DNA of 64,000 nt from positions 168,534 through 232,533 of the IMG/VR virus record IMGVR_UViG_3300010389_000001. One strand, 5' to 3'. Origin of the DNA: a virus. The translations under genes were made by a program, and so were the position numbers. The first letter of the stretch is position 1; the number at the start of each line of letters is the position of its first letter. Positions 38,537-50,800 of the stretch are shown here, piece after piece. The notes beneath the pieces are model-generated. The model made no database searches and was not told the DNA's origin. It saw nothing but the letters and a program-made list of their open reading frames with translations.

Positions 38537-41500
38537 ATGGCAAATTTTAGATCATTCAGCGAAATCGTTTCCTCGATGATACAGAGGCTTGGCTTATCAC
38601 AGCCTAATCTGGATACAAAGCCGGGCACTGTTTCTAGGGATGTTTTCATTGACCCTGTTGCCGATCAAATATCGAGACTCTATTCAACCTTATCTGTTGT
38701 TTCCGAAAAGCAATCTCTTGCGACAACTTCTGGTGCAGATTTAGATCGGTTGGCATCAAACTTTGGCGTAACAAGAAATACAGGCTCATCTGCAAACGGA
38801 CTTGTTATTTTTGCAACAAATAACTTGGCATCCGATATATCCATACCAAATGGCACTGTGGTTACCGCAAGAAATGGTGCGAGCTTTAGAACCATTGGAA
38901 ACTTTGTAATGGCATCTGCAGATAAAAATAGATACGCTGCGAATGCAACGAGGCTGAGAAGAGCGCTAAATATTGCGGGTTTAAATAGCACTTATGTAAT
39001 TGAAGTTCCGATACAGGCAGAAAGACCGGGAACTACAGGAAATGTTTCTTCGCTGCAAATTGTGAGAACAAATCTTCAGGCGACTTTATCTGTAATCAAC
39101 CTTGTTGCAACTACGGGCGGAATAAACCGCGAAACAGACGCTTCTTTTAGAGCAAGAATTCTATCTGTATTTAGTGGGGCAAATATAGGGACTTCTCTGG
39201 GGTATCGAAATGCCCTGCTTGGAGTGGACGGTGTCGTTGACGCGCTAGTCGTTGAACCGGGCAACTCTCTAATGCTCAGAGACGGAACAGAGACGATAGC
39301 CCTAGAGGATGGAACCAGCAGAATTCTGAATTCAGGGACGGGCGGAAAAGTTGATATATACGTTCTCGGAAGAAAGGTGGAGCCGGTAACTGAATCTTAT
39401 ATATTTACCGATTTCTCTGGAACCGGAGATATTAGCGATGAAAGAAATGATTTTATACTTGGTCAGGGAAATCAGGATAAGACGAGGACATCAGAGGAGA
39501 GAAGAGTTATAGCCTTTAGGGACGGAACTCTTCCGGCGCAACCAATAGACTCTATTGTTTCACTAGTAGGAAGTCAATCTGGCCCATTGACAGAAGCCTT
39601 TGTTGATGAGAATGGAGTTAAAAGAGGTAACTTCGAGTTAAAAAAAGACTTTAATGAAGACACGGGAGGCAGCCCGTTCGGCTTTGATAAGATTAGTTAT
39701 ATATCGAACATAAAGAAAGTAAGAGCAGAGCCTATAATTAAGGGAGAAAGATTCTCTCTAGACATACCAAGTTTTACCGACATTGATGTCCTTAACGGAG
39801 TCTATCTGGATAGAGTAGAGTCTGGAGAAAATGCCGATGTTAGCTCCGCTGGATCTAACTTCATTAAGCTAAAGCACGTTCCGGTAGTCAAGGTTACAAG
39901 CGTTCAGAACAAGACTACTGGTGAGATCTACTCTGTAGTTAATCAGAATTTAGAGAATGGACTTAACTACACGGGGCTGATAGAAATAAGCGGAAGATCA
40001 CTGCCTAATGCTTCGAACATTCTGAGTGTAAATTATACTTGGCGACAATTCTACGATAAGAATATTGATTTTTCCGGCGGAGATGACTATCAGTTTAAAG
40101 ATCCTAATGCTGGAGATGTTATAGATTGGAGTCAGACCGGAGGTATATTTGAAGAGGAGTCCGTAATATCAAGAACGGCTGACGATATAGACTATGAAGT
40201 AGAGCTTGATTACGATGTAAATAGAATTATATCTATCTATACAAAGGATATTGCCCAAGCAACGATCGAGTCCATCACAAGGCCTGACGGAACGACTGGA
40301 GTTGGAGCAAGATTGTCCCTAGACGATGAGGCTGTCACAAACATAATATCAATCAGAAGGGTTTCCGACGCCCTAGAGTTATATAATACGGAAAAGGCCG
40401 ATGGAGAATTTTCGTCTAGAGATATTTATCTTCCGTCTGACTCACAGGGCCTGATTGGTGATGAGATAGTAGTTGATTATAATAAGGTGGAGATATTTGA
40501 CTTAGACGGTACAGACGGATCATATTACGGAAATGTAGCGGTCCTACCATCCGAGGGCATCCTTGAGGCGGAGGGTCTTACCGAGCTGGTAGATTCAACG
40601 TTCTTGTCCGAAGACCCCGTGTACGTAACTTACGTTTATGATTCATCTTCAGTCTATCCTGCAACTCAGCTAACTGACCTCCCAATAACTGGTGACGACA
40701 ATTCTGATACCCTCTCTAGTGCCTCTGGGTCTGGGGCTGCCGGCTCCAATCAGCCTATATTCTTTGATCGCACTTCTGATTTTTCAGCAAATCCAATAAA
40801 TAGATTTGGCCCGACTTATCTATCTGTTTCGGTATCCGGAACAACGTCACCTGGTAAGATCAAAATTTTGGGCACATCCCTAAATGTGTATACACTAGAT
40901 ATAGTTGCAGGAGTAAGCATATCTGGCAGCAAGGTTGACTTGGAAACGGAAATAAAAAATGCACTTGGATTAAATGAGCTAAATGAAGACATCGGTATAG
41001 CCAGGATATTCTCAGTTTCAAAGCTTGATGGCAATGGTGATCCCAGCGATTTATTTAGCAAAGTTGGACACGGCCTATCTTCGATCGAGTTTACGGTTGG
41101 CACGGCAAGCTTGGATCAGACGCTTAACAATTATGAGTTTACGATACCGTCCAACGAGGTCAATCGCAACATCACTCTGTCATCATCAGATAGGGTTAGA
41201 GTAGAGCTTTGTGTTTATAATAGAAACGAGTCTGAAGAGCTTTTCTTTAGCGCTCCATCGGAGAGGACCACATCTAATCGTTACGGAAGAATCGCCAGCA
41301 TATCGGTATCATCAGGTTTTCGGGATAACATCGGCGGATTGACTGGCTCAGTATCTATTGCTTCATTAAATCAGCCACTATTGTCTAGCCAGTATCAAAT
41401 AGATTACGATTTTGTTTCTCCAAAAGAAGGCGAAAGAATTACGGTATCATACAATATAAATAAGCTTATACTTGATGCCACGAGGGAAATCGAAAGAGTC

Positions 41501-41857
41501 AGGCCGATTACTGCAGATGTCCTTGTGAAAGAAGCCGAGGAGATTCAGGTAGATGTTGCCGGTACAATTTTGATAAATGATGATGCACTAATCAATACGG
41601 ATAGTATTCTGGAAAGTGTATCGAATGCAGTAACAAACCTTCTTTCAACCTCTTCTCTCGGTGGCACAGTCGATTATTCAGATGTTATCGCTACCGCCGC
41701 AGCACAAAATGGTGTTGACTCAGTAAATATATCAATATTTAACGAAACAGAGCTTTCCGGAAGAAGGCCATTTATAAGAGCGCTTGATAATCAATATATT
41801 TCTCCAGGAGTAATATCTTTTGAGGCAGTGTCAAGAAATAAATTTAGAATCAACTAG
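38537..41857 (+). CDS. Baseplate wedge J-like protein (gp6 family)
   Basis: The product has 1106 residues. The N-terminal ~260 residues match the baseplate-J pattern: an initial helix, PGTVSRDVFIDPVADQI (about 27-43), a T-S-G-A-D-L-D-R-L-A-S-N-F-G block, an IPNGTVVTARNG strand, GTTGNVSS, and TDASFRARIL preceding a GTSLGYRNALLGVDGV segment. In T4 gp6 this protein forms the wedge ring. C-terminal strands at about 950-1100 also resemble the family, while the middle ~500 residues are an insertion unusual in smaller homologues. It follows the gp25-like gene, the typical pair order. Confidence 0.85.
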   Translation: MANFRSFSEIVSSMIQRLGLSQPNLDTKPGTVSRDVFIDPVADQISRLYSTLSVVSEKQSLATTSGADLDRLASNFGVTRNTGSSANGLVIFATNNLASDISIPNGTVVTARNGASFRTIGNFVMASADKNRYAANATRLRRALNIAGLNSTYVIEVPIQAERPGTTGNVSSLQIVRTNLQATLSVINLVATTGGINRETDASFRARILSVFSGANIGTSLGYRNALLGVDGVVDALVVEPGNSLMLRDGTETIALEDGTSRILNSGTGGKVDIYVLGRKVEPVTESYIFTDFSGTGDISDERNDFILGQGNQDKTRTSEERRVIAFRDGTLPAQPIDSIVSLVGSQSGPLTEAFVDENGVKRGNFELKKDFNEDTGGSPFGFDKISYISNIKKVRAEPIIKGERFSLDIPSFTDIDVLNGVYLDRVESGENADVSSAGSNFIKLKHVPVVKVTSVQNKTTGEIYSVVNQNLENGLNYTGLIEISGRSLPNASNILSVNYTWRQFYDKNIDFSGGDDYQFKDPNAGDVIDWSQTGGIFEEESVISRTADDIDYEVELDYDVNRIISIYTKDIAQATIESITRPDGTTGVGARLSLDDEAVTNIISIRRVSDALELYNTEKADGEFSSRDIYLPSDSQGLIGDEIVVDYNKVEIFDLDGTDGSYYGNVAVLPSEGILEAEGLTELVDSTFLSEDPVYVTYVYDSSSVYPATQLTDLPITGDDNSDTLSSASGSGAAGSNQPIFFDRTSDFSANPINRFGPTYLSVSVSGTTSPGKIKILGTSLNVYTLDIVAGVSISGSKVDLETEIKNALGLNELNEDIGIARIFSVSKLDGNGDPSDLFSKVGHGLSSIEFTVGTASLDQTLNNYEFTIPSNEVNRNITLSSSDRVRVELCVYNRNESEELFFSAPSERTTSNRYGRIASISVSSGFRDNIGGLTGSVSIASLNQPLLSSQYQIDYDFVSPKEGERITVSYNINKLILDATREIERVRPITADVLVKEAEEIQVDVAGTILINDDALINTDSILESVSNAVTNLLSTSSLGGTVDYSDVIATAAAQNGVDSVNISIFNETELSGRRPFIRALDNQYISPGVISFEAVSRNKFRIN

Positions 41858-41865
41858 GAATAGCA

Positions 41866-44800
41866 ATGCTTAGACCTGTATCATTTTCTGCAATTTCAAG
41901 CACTGAGCTTAAAATTGTTTTTAACAAAAAGTTAAGCCAATTAATTACCAAAGATAACTTTCTAATAACGTCAATCGACGGTAACACAGAGGGACTGGAA
42001 ATATCTGGCGTTACCGTGGATGACAACGTAGTTGTCTTAAAGACTAGACCTCAGACTTCTGGCAATTATTATCTACTAAGCCTGCTAGATCTAGATGATA
42101 TTAAGTTTAAATCAGAAAATGGCATCGGCCTAATAAACGATGATGTTTCAAGGCAGCTTTACTTTGTAGGTATAAGCAATAGAAATCCGATTAAAGATAG
42201 CATATATCAGGTTCTACCAGATATATATTCACTACAGAACTCGAACATATCTAATATAGTAGACGCTCAAGCAGAGCAGATTTACAAAGCTCAGAAAAGT
42301 GTCGGCGAAGTTCTTTCTGATAACTATATAAAGCAAACTGTTGTAGATGAGCTGCGCACAAGAGCGCCTGGAGCTACAGATAGGCTGGCCAACGAGAACG
42401 CTTACGCTGTAGATAGGGTGTCTAAGGAGCCTACCGGGGATTTGCTGAGGTTCAAATCGCTTCAGTATAATGAGGATTCTGCTGTACCTGGAAATAACTC
42501 TTTTCCAAATTACCCAGTGTCTCTTCAGGAAGAATATGTAGAGCTTGAGGAGGTTTCTTTATTTTCAGAAAACAATTCATTTAAAAACTTTACTCTGTCT
42601 CTTTCAAACAAGAATGTCATATCTGTCAAAGAGATTATTTACATAAAGCCAGATGATACTGAGGACTGTGATGGGAATCTTGGCACGAGATATCGGCTGG
42701 ATATTTATAAGTACTCCTTAGCAGAAAATAAGTACGATCCGAATTTTGCATTTAAAAATATAAATCTAGAATCAAATCAGGTCCAAATATCCGAGTTTGG
42801 AAATATTCAGAGACCAGGCTTTAATGATAAATTTTTAGTTTCTTATGTTTATAAGGATTTGTCGACTAATGTTGATGAAGAAACTCTGCAGGTCTTTAAT
42901 ATAGTCGATGTGCCGAGCGAGAGCGTGCCTTCAAGCTCTACTAGATTCTTTATTAAGAATGCCCCCATTGTTGATTTTGAGGGCGAGACTGGCGATCTTG
43001 GCGATATTGTCTTTTCTACAAATGAGAATGCTATCGAATCAGGCAATCCTTTTCGCAAGGAAATTGCATTTAATTCATCCAAATTGCCTTCTGAGATTGG
43101 CGAATATACGGTAAATTACGCTACTGGCGAAGTGATTGTAGCTGGAGCGAATTTTGTTGGAGAGGGTACCGGAAGGGTCGCCTATACCGCTGCATATTCT
43201 TACAAAAATAGCTTTACGAGAAATCTAGATTACTACGTAAAGGATAATGATATAGTTGCCACTCCGAACAGGTCGCTGGCCGAGAGCGAAGTTGAGCTAG
43301 AGTTTGGCTACGAGAAGATTCTGGTAAAAGATATTGACTATAAAGCCGACTGCCATGTAGAAGTAATAAATGAGCAGGTAAAAAATGACATAGTCTCATC
43401 ATTTGTTATTCGAACAAAAAAGCATCCAATTACAAATGTTTTTAAGATCTTCAACCAGACTACCGGTGAGATTTATCAGCCAGTTTACTACTCGAATACT
43501 GATATCCAGTTTTCTGGCAGAAGATCTCCAGAAATAAGGGAAGCTTATGAGGTTGCAAGTTTTGCGCAATCAGACAGGGAAGACCTTATTCCGTCTGGCT
43601 CATTTGTAATCCCGGCCTTCTCTGTCTCAATTGACGCAATTCCGTCTAATGCAAACATAAGAATATCTCCCGGAATTCCCAGCGAGCTTATAAGCGCAGG
43701 AACAACGACCTACTTTATAAGAAGCTTCGGACTAAATGGCACTGATGCTGTCGAAGATATAGAGATAAAGTTTTTTGGAGAGCCTGATTCAAACGGGTTA
43801 ATAAATAGTATCGGCATTTTAAGTACAGCTCAGCCACCATCCTTGTTTGAAGAGGTTACTATAGGCCCCGCTGGATATGCGTTTGATTTATCTAATGCGA
43901 TGATTATTTCTGATACAGATAGCTACATTGGATCATTTTTAAATACTTCTGCTGACTTTTCTGATAAAGATCTTTTCGGGGCAGAGAAATTTTATGAGCC
44001 CCTATCTCTTGCTCCGGAGCTAAAGAGGGTTAATTCAGAAAGCTTTTTATCAACCATAGAGTACGATAGCTATGATGGGTTTATCGACAATATTTCAAGA
44101 TTAAGAATATCTGGAGATTACTCTGTAGACTATGAAAACGGAAGAGTATATGTTGCGACTAATAACTTTAATGTCGAAGGCTTTGGCGTTATAACCTACA
44201 GGTACAATTCGGCCTTGACCAGAAGCAAGAATGTTATAGCGGTAACTGAAGCCTCAAGAAAGATTAATGAATCAAATTCCGTCTTTGATTCGGCTAAAAA
44301 CTATGACAATATTTCAAATGATTTTGAGTCTATATCTGTGCTTGATCTGGAAAGTTCTACGACTTTGTGGGCAAACTCTTTTGCCTTAGACTTAGATAAT
44401 AATTCAAGAGAAACAAATGTTATTCTCGATGACTACACAGTCGTGCTGCAGAATAACATAAAGTCCATAAGATCAGTTGTAGATTACAAATATATTTATG
44501 GAGAAAATTTAAACTATACCGATCCGGACAGCAGAGTCTCCGAGCTTTCTTCTGGCGAGCTAATCGGCAATAATGATTATAACCTTTACGTTCCAGGTGT
44601 AACAAGCTTCGAAAAAAATGTATTAGATTTAAAGCGTTATTACTCAACTAAAGTTTTCTCAAATGAAGATAACTTTATAATAAGGGTAAATGACCCTATG
44701 GCGTCCGGAGTTTACAGGGCGATCTATAACCCTACGGGCGAAGAAATTTTTGATGAAAAGCTAAATGTAACAAAAATTTCTGATATGCTTATCGTTGCAA

Positions 44801-47800
44801 CTGGCACTGATGGCACCGGGCTCTATGCTGAAATAAAGTCTGGTCCGAATCTATCGCTTATAGATACTGATGGCGATTTCTTGCTTGATCTAAACGGTTC
44901 AAGGTTTGTAATCACTGGCGTTGATGAGCTTCTTTCGAGAATTTACATAGACTCTCCGGCTGCCAATGCATCCGATAAATTTGAGCCAGAACTCGGAGCG
45001 GCAGAAGTTATAAACAAAGTAACGATAGAATACAATGATGCCGGAATAGTCATATCCATTCCGACTGACTCATTCCTTTCTAATGGGGACTCTGTTACTG
45101 TCGAATACATTACGGAAAATATTCCGACTATAGGTACGAGGCTCGCTGTAGATTATAATTACGGATCACTTTACCTATCCTATAGCTTCCTTTACGATGA
45201 TCTTTATGTCTCTTATGAATATGGCGATAACGAAATTGATTGGTCAATCAGCGATTCAATCGAAGAAGGCGAAGAGTACTATGTAAGCTACAGATATGGC
45301 GCGCTAAGAGACGCTCTACGAAATAACTTTGGCATATTGACAAAGATTCCTTTCTTTCAAAACTTTGACCTTACTACCGACCGAGAAGTTTATCGAGATG
45401 CCCTGAGCGGAACGATAGAGTCTTTCGCCACAGGCCCGACGCTGCCTTCTTTCGAAAATCTAATAGAATCCTTTACTGACATGACGCCGGAAATATCCGA
45501 AACGGCATTCAGTACCTGGGTGTTGGGAAGAAATTATCTCGATCCAGAAAAGGTTGTTGCCGATGGTAATCTTGAATTTTTGCCATCCAAATTTAATGAT
45601 GGACTCTTGATTAAAGATGGCATAACTGTTACTACACCATCTCTTTCAAATATAAATTTAACAGAGGGCACAGTTTCTGCTTGGCTAACTCCAAACTGGA
45701 ATGGTATCGATAATGATGCTGAAATAGAAATTGAAATTGATAACCTTGGCGAAAAAGTTTATTCTTATATGAATGGTCAAAATCCATTCGATTTTGAATC
45801 GAATTTCAGACTATTTTCAGAAAAAGATAACTTTAGCATTATTGATAGCTCAAGAGGCGGAATAACAGCAAATAACAAAAGAGTTTATTTAGATGGCGAA
45901 GATGAGAAGATCGAGTTTTCCAGCTACCTACTAAGTAAAGAAGATGCTCTTCTAAACAGAATCTCTAGATCCAAGCTGGAAGTAGAACTTTCTTTTAATT
46001 ATTTCTTTAAAAATGGACTCTATGATTTTGGTAAATCTTTTGATGAATTATCAGGCGGCTTTGGTGATTACGGATCCAATGTAAATGCGGCAGCCCTATC
46101 AGAGTTCATAGCAGGAAGCTTAATCGTAGACGATAGCAATAAAAGTATAGTAACACTATTTTCATTAAAGCCATTGCTTGTAAACAATTATGAGCTTGCA
46201 GTGTTTGCTATCGACGAATTTGATATAACTAAAAATGATTTTGATAAATATGATCGATATCATAAAACATCACTTTGCTCATGCGCAATAAAAGATACGG
46301 TTGATACCTTATCCTTATTTAGGGATAAAGACTTTAATGCTGTAACCGTTACTTTTGATGCTGCCGTTAGTACTCAGCTAATGCTTGATACCGATGTTGT
46401 GACTGATAGTGGAGCTAATGCCTTTGTCTTTATAGACTCAAGCGAAAATATCTTTAAGGTTATGGCATTCTTAAACTCTGATTTGGAAGAAGTAACTGGA
46501 TCCATACCTGAAGAGATATTTGGAGTAGTTGTAAGCAGAATTCCGATTAATAAGCCTGAGATATCAGCCATGGGATCTGACGCTATAAACTCAACTTATC
46601 CATCTGGAGCATGTGTATTGGCCTATGGTACGGCGACAATATTAACTGATAGCAATACCGCCTCTAATAAGATTTTTGGATATGAAGAAAAGAGCTTTGT
46701 TCTTGATCTGATGAGCGATATTTCAATAACAGTAGATAGAAGGCCTGTAGAAAATACTGTAAATATACTCTTAAATGCAGAGTCTATAGATCTGTTTTAT
46801 ACTGATGTAATTGATTCGAGCGATAGCTCATTTTACTCAGTCTTTGGCTTAGATGAGCTGGCAGGAGATCCTACCACTTCTGAGTATGGATCATTATCCA
46901 TAGGTTCTTTGCAGTCAGAGATTAACTCCGAAATAAATATAACAAAGTTTGTTTATACTCTAAATAATCGCTTTAATTTAAACGATATATTTATCGGTAA
47001 GAACGGACTATCTCCTAAAACAAACCCATTTAAGATATCAAAAGAAAGCTTCTACCCGATTGGTTCTTCTCCGTATAACTTGCAGGATGATGAAGGAATA
47101 TTTATTTGGTATGACGAACTTTGCAGCTCAGAGCTGTCGAGCGATGCAGGCCAGTGGATATTTAGAAGCCGTATAGCAGAGGATGCGAATGTACCTGTTG
47201 ATGTTGTAGTAACTGGTGAAGACTATTTCTTTGTTTATGACCTAGTTCCGCTGAATTACAACCTAACCGGAAGGCTAATTACGGATGGTGAATTTTCATC
47301 AGTCAACAGGTCGCATAGAAAAGAGGATTCTAGCTGCGCCGATGGAGTTATTTGCTCTTCCTCGTTTAGGTATTGTGGTGATGGCAAGCTTGAGGATTCT
47401 GGCTGGCTAAAAATAAATGAGACTAATTCAGATATAATTAATGCAATTATTGGGGGCTCTCAAAACGACAGAGGGCATTGGGCTAAGACTGTGGACTTTG
47501 GTACATCCAACTCATCTGGAATTTACACCATTGGACCATCTATATTTGATGAAAACTCAGATGGAAACAACTCTGTTTACACTCCAATGCCATGTCCCGG
47601 TGGCAATTATTCTGTGTCAGTTAACTTCAGGGTAGATAGTTATGAAGAAACTGAGCTAAGTACATTTAGCGGAGATATCTCCGGCAAATCTGTGGGTATA
47701 GCGCCAATCCATGTATTCGATGGAGAAATAAACATCAAGCTGATGCTTGGAGTCACAAATGCCGGTCAGAGCGTCATACTGGTTATCGATGCACATGCCC

Positions 47801-50800
47801 TTGAAATCGTTGATATAGCTTACTTTGAATGGCAGAATAGCAGCTTTAACAAGATCGTCCTAAGAAAGGCTGACGATCAAATATTTGTAGAGACAGAAAC
47901 AGAGATCATATCTAGGCTTTCTACTTATGATTTTGAGACAGCTCAATATGACAGTTGCGATATAATGTCTGAACCATTTTTCGCAATAAACCTTTTTGAT
48001 TCAGCATCATTAAACGCACAGGCGTTCCATCAGTCATTCCCTGGAAATGTGATGTCTATTTCCCTAATTGAATTCGATGGCATTCATACTGATGGCCAAG
48101 ACCTTCTGGATGACAAAGATACTTATATCTCAACCGATAAAAAGATCGAATTCTCATTCTTCGCGGAGAAGCTTGTTGATGGATATGAAGATGGATATAT
48201 TGACGACTACCTTGACGGTTATGTTGACGGATATGGTGATGAGGTATCATTTGATGTCGATGAGCTTCGCTTTACATCCGACAAGTTAAGATATCTTTTT
48301 GACTCAGGAGAGTCTGACAGCAAGAATCGTATATCAATATTTAAGGATGGCAAGGGCTTCTTGAACTTCAGGGTTTATGACAATGGGTTTACAACCAATG
48401 GTTATCCTGCAATGTACAATATTGCAAAAAATATAAAGAACTTTAAAGCAGGAGAGATTCATCACATTGCTGCAAGCTGGAGGTTAAATACCTTATATGA
48501 AAAAGATGAGATGCATCTTTTTGTTGACGGACAAGAGGCTCCAAATATATTTAGATTCGGCGGCCCAATTAAGGCAAAGATAAATGATAAGTTCTCTGGA
48601 ATAGAGAAGGAAACATTGCAGGATTTTATAACAGATCTAATTACCTACTATCCGGTTATTAGTGATGGTACAATTTTAGCAGGTTCTGCTACACTATCAT
48701 CTTCGCTATTTGAGTTCACCCCTGAGATGTATGGTAGAGCGATAATATTTAGTTCATCTGAAGATGCCAGCATATACGTTGGAGGGAAATACATTATCGG
48801 CCAGAAGGTTGGCAATGGCGTTACGATACTTGATCCAGATACCCTTCTTCCCGTCATCTTTAATGTTTCCGCGAATGATATCAACTTCTCTCTTGCCCCC
48901 TCGGCAGGTATAAAGAGCGCTATAAATACCGATCTTGTTAATTCATCATTCTCAATCTATATAACGAAATGTGATCAGAGCGAGGAAGAGATCGGCGGAA
49001 CTAAGTATAGTGTAAAAAATGGGCAGATAACAATCGAAAATGAAGGATCCGTCATTAGCCCCAAGTATCGGACAAACGCGCAGTCTGGCATAATAGAGTT
49101 TGTTGGCCTAGACAAAGATTGCAATTGGAATACAACCGTAAGCATATCCGACCTAGATATTCACATAAAAACTTTTGGATTGCTATTTAGGGGAGTTAAC
49201 GAAAGAGTTCACCTATCTAGTTCGTCATATCTTCCCGGCTCTTCTTACCTTGAGCCTGTGAAGCATACGGGCCAAAGCTACCTAAAGACGCTTGGCGGCA
49301 AGAGCGTATTTATGGCCCATGCAGTTGAGCCCATATCTCTATCATCAGTAAGCATAACGAGAATCGTAAAAGAAAGATATATACCAGAGTGTACAATAAC
49401 TCCTGGATTCGAAAACTACTCTGCAACTTTTCTTACAGATATAAGCGATTCAAAGCTATCATCAGAGTATGAAAGAGTTTCAAAGACTAACTTTGGAAGA
49501 TATTTAACCTTAAATGTTGATTCAGACAATATTATCTTCTGCGAAGAAATGGTAGATGGTTATTCGGAGGAAGAAAATATACTGATTATCAGAGGAGAAA
49601 CTGTAGACGGCTCAAACTTTGAGGAATTTGAAGTAAGAGGAAACGGAGATATAGTTGGCGAAAAACTATTCCTTACCGTTGACTCAATTGAGGGCAGCTT
49701 AACTTTGGCCGACCCATATTATGAGCCGCTTGTCATTGAGCTAAAAGAGCGAGATCCAATAACTGTTCAAAATAGCAGTGGGGAATACGCAGAAATATTC
49801 AAATATTACAATGGAAGCTTTATAATAAGCTCGTATGGAACAGACGGCGCTATACCATTTGAGCTTGTATCTGGAGATTATATCGTAAAGTATCCGGCAT
49901 TCTTAAATGTAAAGATTCCCAATGTTGGGCACGACTTATTCTTTGGAACAGATTTCGAGGGGAGCAATTCAATAAATGGAATCATTGACGATCTAAAGAT
50001 CATAACAGAAATGTCATCAGATACAAGAGTTTATGAGAAGTTTACAAGTGGAACCAGAAGTATAACGAGAGACTTTGTCTCGCCTAATCCAGCTTGCTAC
50101 GATGATCAAACTCTACTATTAGTTAATTTTGATAATCCAATTGATCTGCAGTCAAGAAGGCTGAGACAGAAAGAGTTTTTGAATAAAGAATTTAACTATA
50201 AGTTTAAGTTAGACTTGGATGACAGAGAAAGGCTGCTTGAGGTCATAAATAACCAGGCAGAATTTGAGTCTCGTATGATAAGGCTTGGTTTTGATGCAGA
50301 TGTTGCAAGACAAACCTTTATTGAGTGTAATCAGGCGGAAGGCGGTCCTCTATTTAATGATGCAAGGTATGTCCGAAATGACAAAATGCTTGTTAGCTCG
50401 ATGAGCGTTAATGATAACTTTGGATTATCTGGCATTTTTGCCGGCAGACGCCCAGTAACACTAAATAATGATCTTTCTATATTCAGAAAGAATGGTGGTA
50501 CGATTGAATTCTGGGTTAGCCCAATTCTAGATACACTAAATGACTCAACTTTAAGGTATTATGTGGATATATCTTCGGTAAATACAAAGAGGGTTCAGTC
50601 TACATCTCCCATCGAGATTGAGCTGCCGAGCCCTGCCGGCAAGATACTTAGCGTAAAACTTCTAGATCGGAGCAAGAGGTTTGCAAAATTCTATAATAAG
50701 GATGAAGAAGATAGCATCCTCTTTGATGAAATTGAAAGAAGCAACCTCTCCGGACTTCTAGATGGCGGTACGGGCGTTTCAAAGGATTTCTCAAGAGGAT

